Shown in pieces: positions 1 through 8,491 of a stretch of 64,000 bases of DNA. Numbering within the stretch: position 1 is the first letter of the stretch; every line of letters begins with the position of its first letter. The notes under the pieces were generated by a model, which was not told the DNA's origin, ran no database searches, and worked only from the letters and a program-made list of their open reading frames with translations. The position numbers and the translations under genes were made by a program. Origin of the DNA: Streptococcus oralis ATCC 35037 (GTDB taxonomy: Bacteria > Bacillota > Bacilli > Lactobacillales > Streptococcaceae); contig NZ_LR134336.1 in assembly GCF_900637025.1 (NCBI RefSeq), positions 946,001 to 1,010,000 of the forward strand, given 5' to 3'.

Positions 1-1
1 C

Positions 2-994
2 ATGACAAGGGCTGAGAAAAAGCTCTATCTTGTTGGCAAGGGCTCTCGCGAAAAGCTAGAAGCCAAGGAATACCCAGCAGCAAACAATGGAAAATTAGAT
101 AGCAATACCAGACTGCAAGCAAGAAATTTCCAAGATTGGGTCTGGGCTATCAGTAAAGTATTTACCAAGGACAATCTCAACTTTAGCTATCGTTTTGTTG
201 GTGAAGACCTGTTGACTAGAGAAGCTATTGGTCAATTGGAAAACAAGAGCCCTCTCCAAGATAGCTCTCAAGCAGACAATCGCCAGTCAGAAACTATCAA
301 AGAAGCTTTGGAAATGCTGAAAGAGGTGGAAGTTTATAATACTCTTCACCGCGCAGCCATTGAACTACCAAGTGTTCAAACCCCAAGCCAAATCAAGAAA
401 TTCTACGAACCGGTTATGGATATGGAAGGGGTAGAAATTACTAACCAAACTCAATCATCGGAAAAGAAAATCAGCTTTGATTTACCAGATTTTTCAACTA
501 AAGAAAAGGTAACTGGAGCTGAGATTGGTAGTGCAACCCACGAACTCATGCAAAGAATTGACCTCATTCAGCAACCAACACTTGCTAGCCTGACAGAAAC
601 TCTCAAACAAGTTCAGACTAGTCCAGCTGTTAGAGACAAGATCAATCTTTCTAAAATTCTTGCCTTCTTTGATACAGCACTTGGTCAGGAAATTCTCGCT
701 AATACCAGCCATCTTTACCGCGAGCAACCTTTCTCCATGCTCAAAAAAGATCAAAAGAGTAAGGAAGATTTCGTTGTCCGTGGAATCTTGGATGGCTATC
801 TGCTTTATGAGGATCGCATCGTTCTTTTCGACTACAAAACAGACCGTTACGATGAACCAAGTCAACTCATAGACCGCTATCGTGGTCAGTTAGCCTTATA
901 CGGAGAGGCTTTATCTAGAGCCTATTCGATTGAAAACATAGAAAAATACTTGATTTTGCTCGGCAAAGACGAGGTTCAAGTTGTAAAAGTATAA
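2..994 (+). CDS. rexA: ATP-dependent helicase/nuclease subunit A, C-terminal part (RexA/AddA), cut by window edge
   Basis: This is the C-terminal 330 residues of the RexA (AddA) subunit of the RexAB helicase-nuclease, which processes double-strand breaks for recombination. The visible reading frame opens inside the UvrD-family motif VI ([12 protein letters not shown]), so the first Met is internal and the gene begins upstream. The C-terminal PD-(D/E)XK nuclease domain is intact: an early GxxxH-type segment ([13 protein letters not shown]), then [21 protein letters not shown] with the catalytic D and E/D-x-K (DYKTD), then the QLALYGEAL helix. The next gene starts 17 bp downstream on the same strand, so the two are probably cotranscribed. 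Confidence 0.95.
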   Translation: MTRAEKKLYLVGKGSREKLEAKEYPAANNGKLDSNTRLQARNFQDWVWAISKVFTKDNLNFSYRFVGEDLLTREAIGQLENKSPLQDSSQADNRQSETIKEALEMLKEVEVYNTLHRAAIELPSVQTPSQIKKFYEPVMDMEGVEITNQTQSSEKKISFDLPDFSTKEKVTGAEIGSATHELMQRIDLIQQPTLASLTETLKQVQTSPAVRDKINLSKILAFFDTALGQEILANTSHLYREQPFSMLKKDQKSKEDFVVRGILDGYLLYEDRIVLFDYKTDRYDEPSQLIDRYRGQLALYGEALSRAYSIENIEKYLILLGKDEVQVVKV

Positions 995-1011
995 CCTAGA
1001 AAGGAGACCTC

Positions 1012-2190
1012 ATGACACTTCCAGTTAGAAAATCCCTGCACGATGCGGTTTTACAGGCTTCAAAAGCCGATACTTGGGATCAAGCTACCAAGGAATGGAA
1101 TGAAGTTTCCTTGATTTTTAATGGCATTGGCCGTAGTAATTGTGTTTGCGGGAATGCCATAAAATACGCCTACGAACTCTTTAATGGTGTCACAGGCCAA
1201 CGCCTCTTTCCAATCGGTAGTGACTGCGTCCGTCATTTTCATCGTATTATCCTCGATCAGCAACTGGAAGAGGAAGACAAGCTTCTCAGAAAACTTGAAA
1301 ACCTAACCAGAAAGGCTCAGAAAAAGGAAAAAATCAAGGTCAATAAAAGCGACTTTGACGAACGACTTTTAAAATGGTTTTGGGAAAAAGGTGTTTTCAA
1401 AGCCAATCGTGGCAATCATTTTGCGCCTGAGAGAGACTATCAGCTCTTCCTAGAGGTCTTTCAAGGCGGAAGTTGGACCAAGGCAGAGCCAAAGAAGAAG
1501 GCTCGTATGGAAGAAGTGCTGGAAAAGTGTATCAAACCTTTTCTACTTGGTAAGACCGATGAACAACTCTACCTTGTCAAACTAGGCAAGGAGAAAATCG
1601 ACTACGAGCAGCATCTACGGATTCAAGCAGAGAAAGAACGCAAGAAAAGAGATAAAATCGCCAAGCAATACGCTGACAACCTCATTCTTGCCATGGGACC
1701 TGCAGAACGAGCCTATCAAGATTACTTTGGCTTTACAGAAACCTTGACCCAAGAAGAACGAAAATGGGAAAAAATCCTCTTTGGAAAAAATAGAGACGAA
1801 CGGGCTATCAAGGCTAAGCAAAACCAAAAGGAGCTGGAAAAGGATCAGCGGATTGCAGGTCAGGATCCGATTGAACGAAAGCAGAAGCAGACTTGGCTTC
1901 TTAATTCTTATTTTCGGGATTTGCCTGATGAAAAAGCTAGATTTTCTCGGCTTCTATTAGAATATCGAAAAAGTGGAGAAGTACTCTTTTCAGATGAATA
2001 CTTATCTGAGCATCTCATCGATTTTTTCTACAAGATGAAAGCCTTTGAGTTTGAAATTGCACCAGAACAAGTCCGCGATTTTCTAAAAGAATGCCTTCAA
2101 GCAGAGCATCTATCATCAGCACAAGAAAGCTGGATTAGAGGGATTCTCCTCAATTGTCTTCATCCGTTCTTAAATAGGTTACTCATATAG
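1012..2190 (+). CDS. Conserved hypothetical protein with N-terminal Cys motif
   Basis: A 392-residue protein I cannot assign to a characterised family. It has a good ribosome site (AAGGAG, 1001-1006) and follows rexA by 17 bp. Residues 42-76 hold a CxCG motif (SNCVCGN) followed about 25 residues later by IGSDCVRHF, which together look like a small metal- or structure-binding knuckle. The rest is highly charged and helical (Lys/Glu-rich around 95-120 and 205-300), with no signal peptide or membrane segment. Its position behind rexA suggests, but does not show, a link to DNA metabolism. An intrinsic terminator directly follows the stop. Confidence 0.75.
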   Translation: MTLPVRKSLHDAVLQASKADTWDQATKEWNEVSLIFNGIGRSNCVCGNAIKYAYELFNGVTGQRLFPIGSDCVRHFHRIILDQQLEEEDKLLRKLENLTRKAQKKEKIKVNKSDFDERLLKWFWEKGVFKANRGNHFAPERDYQLFLEVFQGGSWTKAEPKKKARMEEVLEKCIKPFLLGKTDEQLYLVKLGKEKIDYEQHLRIQAEKERKKRDKIAKQYADNLILAMGPAERAYQDYFGFTETLTQEERKWEKILFGKNRDERAIKAKQNQKELEKDQRIAGQDPIERKQKQTWLLNSYFRDLPDEKARFSRLLLEYRKSGEVLFSDEYLSEHLIDFFYKMKAFEFEIAPEQVRDFLKECLQAEHLSSAQESWIRGILLNCLHPFLNRLLI

Positions 2191-2193
2191 AAA

Positions 2194-2225
2194 AAATCCT
2201 ACCTTGTCTATGCATGGTAGGATTT
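2194..2225. terminator. Bidirectional intrinsic terminator
   Basis: A perfect 10-bp inverted repeat (AAATCCTACC / GGTAGGATTT) with A-rich and T-rich flanks sits between two convergent genes, the hypothetical ending at 2190 and the toxin gene ending at 2224. It can serve both. Confidence 0.75.
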
Positions 2226-2580
2226 AAGTATCTCCAAATATGTACTGGTAAAGTTGGACGACTTTCTGAAAACACTGCGTGTCCATTCTTGTTATTTTTT
2301 GAGCATTACGCATCCGAAAATCAAAGGTATACAGTTGAAATGGATTGACAGCGCCATCTACCTTGTCCGAAGAGACAGGAACGAGCAAGCCTTTTTCTGC
2401 CAAACGACGTTGGCCGTGAGTGATAGGACAGACAGCCACAAAACCAGTTTGCAAGGCATATTCTCTCCTAGAAACGACCAAGGCAGGTCGCCGTTTCTGG
2501 ATTTCTCGACCGACTGATGGATCAAAGTCCAGCCAAATGATATCCTGCTTTTCAGGAATATAGTCAGATTTCGCTATCAA
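2224..2580 (-). CDS. Type II toxin, MazF/PemK-family mRNA interferase
   Basis: A 118-residue protein of the MazF/PemK family, endoribonucleases that cleave mRNA when released from their antitoxin. The N-terminal strand pattern IIWLDFDPSVGREIQKRRPALVVS is diagnostic: the conserved GxExxKxRPxLV appears here as GREIQKRRPALVV. The later VCPITH...VPVSSD strand is also present. The start overlaps the end of the antitoxin frame by 17 bp, so the pair is translationally coupled. It is the only - strand unit left of dif in the window, consistent with an acquired accessory pair. Confidence 0.88.
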   Translation of the reverse strand: MIAKSDYIPEKQDIIWLDFDPSVGREIQKRRPALVVSRREYALQTGFVAVCPITHGQRRLAEKGLLVPVSSDKVDGAVNPFQLYTFDFRMRNAQKITRMDTQCFQKVVQLYQYIFGDT

Positions 2581-2779
2581 GTGACCTTACCCCTTCAAAA
2601 TCATTTGTCATTCTCAAATCAGTAATCCCATCAAAAGGATCTTTCAGTTTTGGAGCTAAGACAATGACTCCGTCAATCCCTTTGTAGACAACCATTTCTT
2701 GACCTTCTGTCATCCCCAAATTTTTAGGAATAGTCACAGTGAGAGAATTCCCTACCTTCCGAGTCTTTACTGTATTCAT
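2564..2779 (-). CDS. Type II antitoxin, MazE/AbrB-like
   Basis: A 71-residue protein whose N-terminus (MNTVKTRKVGNSLTVTIPK) is a typical SpoVT-AbrB swapped-hairpin DNA-binding domain as in MazE antitoxins. The acidic C-terminus would bind and neutralise the toxin encoded immediately downstream. The ribosome site GGAGG lies 8 bp before the ATG. Its promoter overlaps an inverted repeat, which suggests conditional autoregulation by the toxin-antitoxin complex. Confidence 0.88.
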   Translation of the reverse strand: MNTVKTRKVGNSLTVTIPKNLGMTEGQEMVVYKGIDGVIVLAPKLKDPFDGITDLRMTNDFEGVRSLDSEI

Positions 2780-2800
2780 CGCTCTACCTCCACGAATTAG

Positions 2801-2838
2801 TATACACTAAGTATATACCTGTTAGCAAAAAAAGTCAA
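2801..2838 (-). promoter_or_regulatory. Toxin-antitoxin promoter with overlapping palindromic operator
   Basis: On the - strand there is a -35 TTGACT (2833-2838), a 17-bp spacer and a -10 TATACT (2810-2815). The palindrome TATAC-N5-GTATA (2801-2815) covers the -10 box and the transcription start region, the usual place for an AbrB/MazE-type autorepression operator. Confidence 0.7.
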
Positions 2839-2905
2839 GTAAATCGTGACTGGCATCAAGGATGTTTCGTACCTATACTATTTGTCATTTATTGTGGTCA
2901 AAGCC

Positions 2906-2935
2906 TGTGCAAAAGTTCCTCATTTATGATAGAAT
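2906..2935 (+). promoter_or_regulatory. Possible promoter for ylqF-rnhB-clcA
   Basis: TGTGCA (2906-2911) and TAGAAT (2930-2935) lie 18 bp apart, with an overlapping alternative -10 TATGAT (2925-2930), 60 bp before ylqF. The -35 is weak. A short AAAACG/CGTTTT hairpin followed by T8 (2950-2974) lies between this promoter and the gene. Confidence 0.35.
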
Positions 2936-2995
2936 AGGTAGTAAGAAAGAAAACGTTTTTACTACGTTTTTTTTAGTCGGAAGGGGAAAAATATT

Positions 2996-3847
2996 ATGGC
3001 TACTATTCAATGGTTTCCGGGTCACATGTCTAAGGCTCGGCGGCAAGTTCAGGAGAATCTTAAGTTTGTTGATTTTGTGACGATTTTGGTGGATGCTCGG
3101 CTACCTTTATCTAGTCAAAATCCTATGTTAACCAAGATTGTGGGTGATAAACCTAAACTCTTGATCTTGAACAAGGCTGACCTAGCAGACCCAGCAATGA
3201 CCAAAGAATGGCGTCAGTATTTTGAATCACAGGGAATCCAAACTCTGGCTATCAACTCCAAAGAGCAAGTAACTGTAAAAGTTGTGACAGATGCTGCTAA
3301 AAAGCTCATGGCTGATAAGATTGCACGCCAGAAAGAACGAGGTATCAAGATCGAAACCTTGCGGACCATGATTATCGGAATTCCAAATGCCGGTAAGTCA
3401 ACTCTCATGAACCGTTTGGCTGGGAAAAAGATTGCAGTTGTCGGCAATAAACCAGGTGTTACCAAGGGGCAACAGTGGCTCAAAACCAACAAAGACCTTG
3501 AAATTTTAGACACACCAGGGATTCTCTGGCCTAAATTTGAAGACGAAACCGTTGCTTTGAAACTAGCCTTGACTGGAGCAATTAAAGATCAACTACTCCC
3601 AATGGATGAAGTGACCATTTTTGGTCTCAATTATTTCAAAAAACATTATCCAGAAAAGCTAGCTGAACGCTTCAAACAAATGAAGATAGAAGAAGAAGCA
3701 CCTGTTATCATCATGGATATGACCCGTGCTCTCGGTTTCCGAGATGATTACGACCGCTTTTACAGCCTCTTCGTCAAGGAAGTCCGTGATGGAAAGCTCG
3801 GTAACTACACCTTAGATACATTGGACGACATCGATGACGACGATTAA
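2996..3847 (+). CDS. ylqF: Ribosome biogenesis GTPase YlqF (RbgA)
   Basis: A 283-residue circularly permuted GTPase needed for late assembly of the 50S subunit. The motif order is the permuted one: G4 NKAD at 59-62 first, then G1 GIPNAGKST at 128-136 and G3 DTPG at 172-175. The N-terminal [13 protein letters not shown] is the RbgA signature. The ribosome site AAGGGG is 9 bp before the ATG. The gene ends in an acidic tail and overlaps rnhB by 14 bp, giving translational coupling. ylqF-rnhB adjacency is standard in streptococci and bacilli. Confidence 0.97.
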   Translation: MATIQWFPGHMSKARRQVQENLKFVDFVTILVDARLPLSSQNPMLTKIVGDKPKLLILNKADLADPAMTKEWRQYFESQGIQTLAINSKEQVTVKVVTDAAKKLMADKIARQKERGIKIETLRTMIIGIPNAGKSTLMNRLAGKKIAVVGNKPGVTKGQQWLKTNKDLEILDTPGILWPKFEDETVALKLALTGAIKDQLLPMDEVTIFGLNYFKKHYPEKLAERFKQMKIEEEAPVIIMDMTRALGFRDDYDRFYSLFVKEVRDGKLGNYTLDTLDDIDDDD

Positions 3848-4613
3848 AGAAATCAAAGAACTTCTTGCCACTGTCAAAGAATTAGACAATCCCCTTTTTC
3901 TTGAACTGGAAAAGGATCCTCGTTCTGGGGTTCAAAAGGAAATCAGCAAACGTAAAAAAGCCATTCAGGCTGAACTGGATGAAGACCTTCGCCTGGAAAC
4001 TATGCTTTCTTATGAAAAAGAACTTTATAAGCAAGGATTGACTCTAATTGCAGGTGTTGACGAGGTTGGCCGTGGTCCTCTTGCTGGACCTGTAGTCGCT
4101 GCAGCCGTTATCTTGCCGAAAAATTGTAAGATTAGAGGCCTCAACGATAGCAAGAAGATCCCCAAAAAGAAACATTTGGAAATTTATCATGCTGTTCAAG
4201 ATCAAGCCTTGGCAATCGGTATTGGTATCATGGATAATCAGGTCATCGACCAAGTCAATATCTATGAAGCAACCAAGCTGGCCATGAAGGAAGCAATTTC
4301 CCAGGTCAGTCCGAAACCTGAGCACCTCTTGATAGACGCCATGAAACTGGAGTTGTCGATTCCCCAAACAGCAATCATCAAAGGAGATGCCAACTCTCTC
4401 TCAATCGCAGCTGCATCTATAGTAGCCAAGGTGACACGGGATGAATTGATGAAGGAATATGATCAGCAATATCCTGGATATGATTTTACAGCTAATGCAG
4501 GTTATGGAACAGCTAAACACCTAGAAGGACTGGAAAAACTAGGTGTCACCCCAATTCACCGAACCAGTTTTGAACCAGTCAAAACACTGGTTTCAATTAA
4601 GAAAGACAAGTAA
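3834..4613 (+). CDS. rnhB: Ribonuclease HII
   Basis: A 259-residue RNase HII, which nicks RNA-DNA hybrids and removes misincorporated ribonucleotides. The catalytic signature [15 protein letters not shown] (residues 74-88) contains the DE acidic pair (D76, E77); LIDAMKL (D168) and [16 protein letters not shown] follow. The roughly 65-residue N-terminal extension is typical of Gram-positive RNase HII. The start lies inside the last codons of ylqF in another frame. Confidence 0.97.
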   Translation: MTTIKEIKELLATVKELDNPLFLELEKDPRSGVQKEISKRKKAIQAELDEDLRLETMLSYEKELYKQGLTLIAGVDEVGRGPLAGPVVAAAVILPKNCKIRGLNDSKKIPKKKHLEIYHAVQDQALAIGIGIMDNQVIDQVNIYEATKLAMKEAISQVSPKPEHLLIDAMKLELSIPQTAIIKGDANSLSIAAASIVAKVTRDELMKEYDQQYPGYDFTANAGYGTAKHLEGLEKLGVTPIHRTSFEPVKTLVSIKKDK

Positions 4614-4625
4614 GAGGAAATGATT

Positions 4626-6176
4626 ATGGAGGAACAGTCAGAAACACTCAGTTCCAAGAAAGAATTTGCCTTTGCCTCAAGTACCATATTATCCCAAGTT
4701 GGACGAGGAATCATTGTTGGTCTCGTCGTCGGTCTAATCGTCGGATCCTTTCGTTTCTTAATCGAAAAGGGCTTCCACCTGCTACAAGGACTCTATCAAG
4801 ATCAAGCGCACCTAGTGCGCAATCTTTTTATCATTGGCCTATTTTATGTATTCGTTTGCTGGCTTAGTGCGAAACTAACTCGGTCAGAAAAAGATATCAA
4901 GGGTTCAGGAATTCCTCAAGTCGAAGCCGAACTAAAGGGACTGATGACTCTTAACTGGTGGAGTGTCCTCTGGAAGAAATATGTATTAGGTATTCTTGCT
5001 ATTGCCAGTGGCCTTATGCTAGGTCGAGAAGGGCCAAGTATTCAACTTGGAGCGGTCGGTGGTAAAGGCATTGCCAATTGGCTCAAATCCAGCCCAGTAG
5101 AGGAACGTTCCCTGATCGCCAGTGGAGCTGCTGCAGGTTTAGCCGCTGCCTTTAATGCACCGATTGCAGGTCTCCTCTTTGTTGTGGAGGAAGTCTATCA
5201 CCATTTTTCACGATTTTTCTGGGTCTCAACTCTAGCAGCCAGTCTCGTAGCAAACTTTGTTTCTCTGCTCATATTTGGCTTAACACCCGTACTGGATATG
5301 CCAGACAACATTCCTCTCATGAACCTAGACCAGTATTGGATTTACCTCCTTATGGGAGTTTTTCTCGGACTTTCTGGTTTTTTCTATGAGAAAGCTGTAC
5401 TCAATGTTGGTCGAGTTTATGAGTGGATTGGTCAAAAAATCCATTTGGATAAAGCTTATTATCCAATCCTAGCCTTTATCCTTATCATACCAGTCGGGAT
5501 TTTCTTGCCACAAATCCTTGGTGGTGGAAATCAGCTTGTTCTTTCCCTAACTGAGCAAAATTTTAGTTTTCAAGTTCTATTAGCTTACTTTTTGATTCGC
5601 TTTGTTTGGAGCATGATTAGCTATGGAAGTGGCCTCCCAGGAGGAATCTTCCTACCAATTTTGGCGCTTGGTTCCTTACTTGGTGCCCTAGTTGGTGTCA
5701 TTTGTGTCAATCTTGGACTTGTCAGTCAGGAGCAATTCCCTATATTTGTCATTCTGGGAATGAGTGGCTACTTTGGAGCAATATCTAAAGCTCCCTTAAC
5801 CGCTATGATTCTGGTAACCGAAATGGTAGGTGACATTCGCAATCTCATGCCACTTGGATTGGTAACCCTAGTTGCCTATATCATCATGGATTTACTTAAA
5901 GGTGCGCCAGTCTATGAGGCCATGCTAGAAAAAATGCTACCAGAAGAAGCAACAGACGAGGGAGAAGTCACCCTCATAGAAATCCCTGTGTCTGACAAAA
6001 TCGCTGGAAAACAGGTTCACGAGCTCAACTTGCCACATAACGTACTCATTACCACCCAAGTCCATAATGGCAAGAGCCAAACAGTTAACGGCTCAACTAG
6101 AATGTATCTGGGTGATATGATTCACCTGGTGATTCCAAAAAGTGAAATTGGAAAAGTCAAAGATTTGTTGTTATAA
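4626..6176 (+). CDS. ClC-family chloride/proton antiporter with C-terminal TrkA_C domain
   Basis: A roughly 516-residue ClC transporter. The selectivity loops are present: GSGIPQVE, GREGPSIQLG with the gating Glu, and GSGLPGGIFLP. FNAPIAGLLFVVEE carries the inner proton Glu seen in exchangers, so an H+/Cl- antiporter is more likely than a channel. The last ~75 residues (LIEIPVSDKIAGKQVHEL...) form a TrkA_C-like ligand-binding domain. I prefer the ATG at 4626: AGAGG at 4613-4617 is 8 bp from it but only 2 bp from the in-frame ATG at 4620. It follows rnhB directly, probably in one transcript. Confidence 0.9.
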   Translation: MEEQSETLSSKKEFAFASSTILSQVGRGIIVGLVVGLIVGSFRFLIEKGFHLLQGLYQDQAHLVRNLFIIGLFYVFVCWLSAKLTRSEKDIKGSGIPQVEAELKGLMTLNWWSVLWKKYVLGILAIASGLMLGREGPSIQLGAVGGKGIANWLKSSPVEERSLIASGAAAGLAAAFNAPIAGLLFVVEEVYHHFSRFFWVSTLAASLVANFVSLLIFGLTPVLDMPDNIPLMNLDQYWIYLLMGVFLGLSGFFYEKAVLNVGRVYEWIGQKIHLDKAYYPILAFILIIPVGIFLPQILGGGNQLVLSLTEQNFSFQVLLAYFLIRFVWSMISYGSGLPGGIFLPILALGSLLGALVGVICVNLGLVSQEQFPIFVILGMSGYFGAISKAPLTAMILVTEMVGDIRNLMPLGLVTLVAYIIMDLLKGAPVYEAMLEKMLPEEATDEGEVTLIEIPVSDKIAGKQVHELNLPHNVLITTQVHNGKSQTVNGSTRMYLGDMIHLVIPKSEIGKVKDLLL

Positions 6177-6227
6177 GTTCTGTTTACATAATTTATTTTA
6201 CGTAAAATATCATTGAAAGGATTCTCT

Positions 6228-6974
6228 ATGAAAAGAAATAAGGCAATTGCAGTATATTTGCTGGGCACTTTTAGCCAAATAATATCAGCTTGTCTCCTTT
6301 TCTTTCTCTTGAATCATTTTTCTGTTCATTCCAATCTATTAACTATTTTAGGAATCATTGTTGGTGGGATTTCCTCAGCTCTTTGGGGAATAATTGTTGC
6401 AAATCACTATTTTCATATTCCTTATAAGAAGATCGTTAACGATTTTTTTAACATTCATACCAGTTACAAACATTATTTATTATCTTTTTTCCTTATTGTC
6501 CTTGATTTTTCTTTTCTAATGTTTGGTGGGCAAATAGTAGAATTTAGCTGGTATCTCCCATTTTTGATGTTCTTCAAATTTATTGTCTTTGGCGGTATAG
6601 AAGAGATTGGATGGCGATATGTTTTTCAACCAATCTTACAAGAGAAGCTACCATATTTTTACTCAACAATCCTAACCTTTTTCAGCTGGGCAATTTGGCA
6701 TCTGTTGTTCTTTTACATAGATGGTTCCCTAGCAACTCTGCAAATTCTACCGTTTTTATTTGGATTGCTGACGAATTCTTTCATACTCTCAGCTCTTTAT
6801 ATCAAAACAAAGAATCTCTGGATTTGCGTTATGACACATTCGATCATTAATGTCTTGTCTCAGCTAACCATAGATACTAATCGATACGAAACCTACCTAA
6901 TCAAAATTTTCGTCATATTGGTATCCTGCTATATGGTAATACATAAAAAAGATGAGTATAATCGGTATAAATAA
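6228..6974 (+). CDS. CPBP (CAAX/Abi) family intramembrane metalloprotease
   Basis: A roughly 248-residue polytopic membrane protein with the CPBP motifs: EEIGWR (motif 1, EExxxR), FSWAIWH (motif 2, FxxxH) and THSIIN (motif 3). Members cleave membrane proteins, and in streptococci several protect against self-made bacteriocins. GAAAGG lies 7 bp before the ATG at 6228; an upstream TTG at 6213 is in frame but precedes that site. A perfect 14-bp palindrome (ATTTTACGTAAAAT, 6195-6208) sits just upstream and may be regulatory. The gene lies immediately before the toxin/immunity array, so an immunity role is possible but unproven. Confidence 0.85.
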   Translation: MKRNKAIAVYLLGTFSQIISACLLFFLLNHFSVHSNLLTILGIIVGGISSALWGIIVANHYFHIPYKKIVNDFFNIHTSYKHYLLSFFLIVLDFSFLMFGGQIVEFSWYLPFLMFFKFIVFGGIEEIGWRYVFQPILQEKLPYFYSTILTFFSWAIWHLLFFYIDGSLATLQILPFLFGLLTNSFILSALYIKTKNLWICVMTHSIINVLSQLTIDTNRYETYLIKIFVILVSCYMVIHKKDEYNRYK

Positions 6975-6991
6975 AATTAATATAAATCTTC

Positions 6992-7021
6992 AAAACCAAA
7001 TCAAAAAAGATTTGGTTTTTT
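6992..7021 (+). terminator. Intrinsic terminator after CPBP protease gene
   Basis: AAAACCAAATC / GATTTGGTTTT 11-bp stem with a 6-nt loop, followed by T6, 18 bp after the stop at 6974. It separates the upstream operon from the array. Confidence 0.85.
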
Positions 7022-7072
7022 AAGAATTAGAAATCTATTTTTCAGTATATAGTATGATTTTTACCCCCTACT

Positions 7073-7102
7073 TTGTAAAGAATGATTAGAATATTGTATA
7101 AT
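7073..7102 (+). promoter_or_regulatory. Promoter of the toxin/immunity array
   Basis: TTGTAA (7073-7078), an 18-bp spacer and a perfect TATAAT (7097-7102), followed by AAGAAAAAGGAG (promoter leader plus ribosome site) before the first array gene. The same TATAATAAGAAAAAGGAG leader, or a one-base variant, recurs ahead of the 8492, 9151 and 9972 genes, so each unit may carry its own promoter. Confidence 0.6.
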
Positions 7103-7124
7103 AAGAAAAAGGAGAAAAGCATAA

Positions 7125-7547
7125 ATGAATAATTCTGGAATTAAAAAAAGTCATACAAGAATACTAATCATTTTGTTACTCGCAACCACCACAGCAGGAG
7201 CTATTTTTATGTTTAGGTTGTTTGGGAAATCTCAAGAAGAACGTCGAAATAGAGAATATGAAGTCAGTTTGGTAAACGCCTTAAAGAATTCCTATGAAGG
7301 GATAGAAGAAATCAAAATTTCCAATCCAACATATACGAACCCTCCTGGTGACTGGTCTTGTAAGGTTGATATTTTGTTTGAAGATGGGGAAAAAATATTC
7401 TATGGAATTCCACATAACCTAGATGAGATAGAAAATTACAATGGTCGTATGACTTATGGACAGCGAGATTTTCTTAACCGAAGAAAAGGAATAACAACTA
7501 ATACAGTTACGGTTACATACTCTAACAAAGAAAGAGGGGAACAGTAA
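7125..7547 (+). CDS. Array membrane protein 1 (putative orphan immunity protein)
   Basis: 140 residues: a basic N-terminus, one transmembrane helix (about residues 12-32) and an extracytoplasmic C-terminal domain of about 105 residues. It lacks a lipobox Cys. The segment FGKSQEERRNREYEVSLV and the following NALKNSYEGIEE are almost identical in all five array paralogues, whereas the C-terminal half (KISNPTYTNPPGDWSC onward) diverges. This copy is most like the 9972 paralogue (NPP, WSC, GR/GS blocks). A constant anchor plus a variable outer domain beside a secreted-type hydrolase gene is what immunity paralogues look like; I know no named family for it. The stop and the next start overlap as TAATG. 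Confidence 0.8.
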   Translation: MNNSGIKKSHTRILIILLLATTTAGAIFMFRLFGKSQEERRNREYEVSLVNALKNSYEGIEEIKISNPTYTNPPGDWSCKVDILFEDGEKIFYGIPHNLDEIENYNGRMTYGQRDFLNRRKGITTNTVTVTYSNKERGEQ

Positions 7548-7645
7548 TGGTATTTAATTATACAGAAAAACAACTTAATGAATTAAATCAAGGGAAAAAT
7601 GTATACAGTGTCAATGATGAATATGCTGAGATAAAGAGGAAATGA
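7547..7645 (+). pseudogene. Hydrolase-toxin remnant 1 (N-terminal 32 codons)
   Basis: A 32-codon frame starting MVFNYTEKQLNELNQGKN that matches the N-terminus of the intact 10391 protein and the other fragments. It ends in IKRK-stop where the next unit has fused in. Its ATG overlaps the stop of the upstream gene (TAATG). Only the extreme N-terminus remains, so it cannot encode the enzyme. Confidence 0.75.
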
Positions 7646-7647
7646 TA

Positions 7648-8085
7648 ATGAGTAAAGACAGATTAAGAAAAAGCTATAAACCATTATTCATAGTTTTTCT
7701 ACTCGCAACTGTCACAACAGGTGGTGTTTTTATGTTTAGTATGTTAGGAAAATCTCAAGAAGAGCGTCGAAATAGAGAGTATGAAGTTAGTTTGGTAAAT
7801 GCCTTAAAGAATTCATATGAAGGGATTGAGGAGGTACATATAACAGACCCTTCATATGCATCAATTCCGTCTGATGCTTGGGGCGCAAAAGTTAAAATAT
7901 TTTTCTCTGACAGCAAACAACTAAGTTATATAATCGCATTTAATAAACAAAATAACGAAATAAGAAGTAGAGATTTTCAAAATAGTTCTCGAAAAGATGA
8001 TAATCAATATTTAACAAGCCATCATGGAATTACAGAAAACAATGTAAAAGTGATTTATTCAAATGGTGAAACAGGAGAACAGTAA
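7648..8085 (+). CDS. Array membrane protein 2 (putative orphan immunity protein)
   Basis: About 145 residues, a paralogue of the 7125 protein: basic N-terminus, one transmembrane helix, the shared GKSQEERRNREYEVSLV block, then a divergent outer domain (HITDPSYASIPSDAWGAKV) that is closest to the 8492 paralogue (SIPSDAWGA). AGAGG sits 8 bp before the ATG at 7648; the in-frame ATG at 7642 lies too close to it. The N-terminal sequence (SKDRLRKSYKP) differs from the MNNSGIK start of the other four. Confidence 0.8.
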   Translation: MSKDRLRKSYKPLFIVFLLATVTTGGVFMFSMLGKSQEERRNREYEVSLVNALKNSYEGIEEVHITDPSYASIPSDAWGAKVKIFFSDSKQLSYIIAFNKQNNEIRSRDFQNSSRKDDNQYLTSHHGITENNVKVIYSNGETGEQ

Positions 8086-8450
8086 TGGTATTTAATTATA
8101 CTGATAAACAACTTAATGAATTAAACCAAGGGAAGAATGTATACAGTGTCAATGCCGAATACGCTGAGAAAAATAAAAAGCCTTTGGTTACAGAAGCTCC
8201 TAATCCGAATCCTTCTTCATCTGATTTCGAAGAGACTAACACCATAACCACCTCCGATGGTCAAGAGTTTCGTGTTATTGCGACTAAGTCACGCCGAGGA
8301 ACAGGTTTTGATGGTTTGGCAGTAGTTCCTATAGTCAACGGTGAACCCGATTATAAAAGTATAGCTGTGATCGCTGCTGGGACAGATCCTGATAGTCCTA
8401 CTAAGATTGACAGATGTAAAACAACTTTTTCTTATTATAGTGTAATATAG
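8085..8450 (+). pseudogene. Hydrolase-toxin remnant 2 (truncated after residue ~109)
   Basis: A 121-codon frame equal to residues 1-110 of the intact 10391 protein (through VIAAGTDPDSPTKID), then an unrelated tail RCKTTFSYYSVI. The nucleophile motif, the rest of the hydrolase fold and the helical C-terminus are missing. The tail begins where the sequence jumps into the intergenic leader shared by the array. It shares exactly the same junction with the 9594-9930 remnant, so both descend from one truncation event followed by duplication. Confidence 0.8.
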
Positions 8451-8477
8451 ACTAATCTTATAGTGTAATAAGAAAAA
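8426..8477. repeat. Array inter-unit inverted repeat, copy 1
   Basis: Perfect 12-bp arms TTTTTCTTATTA (8426-8437) and TAATAAGAAAAA (8466-8477) around a 28-nt loop containing a second TATAGTGTAAT copy. It spans the end of remnant 2 and the leader of the 8492 gene. It could be a hairpin between units or the scar of the recombination that built the array. Confidence 0.65.
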
Positions 8478-8491
8478 GGAGAACAACTTAA

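Noticed and set aside
2950..2974. Attenuator hairpin before ylqF
   Set aside because: Only a 6-bp A/T-rich stem (AAAACG/CGTTTT); too weak to call, though the T8 run is suggestive.
2862..3080. 72-codon + strand frame overlapping the start of ylqF
   Set aside because: No ribosome site; covers the promoter region and runs out of frame into ylqF.
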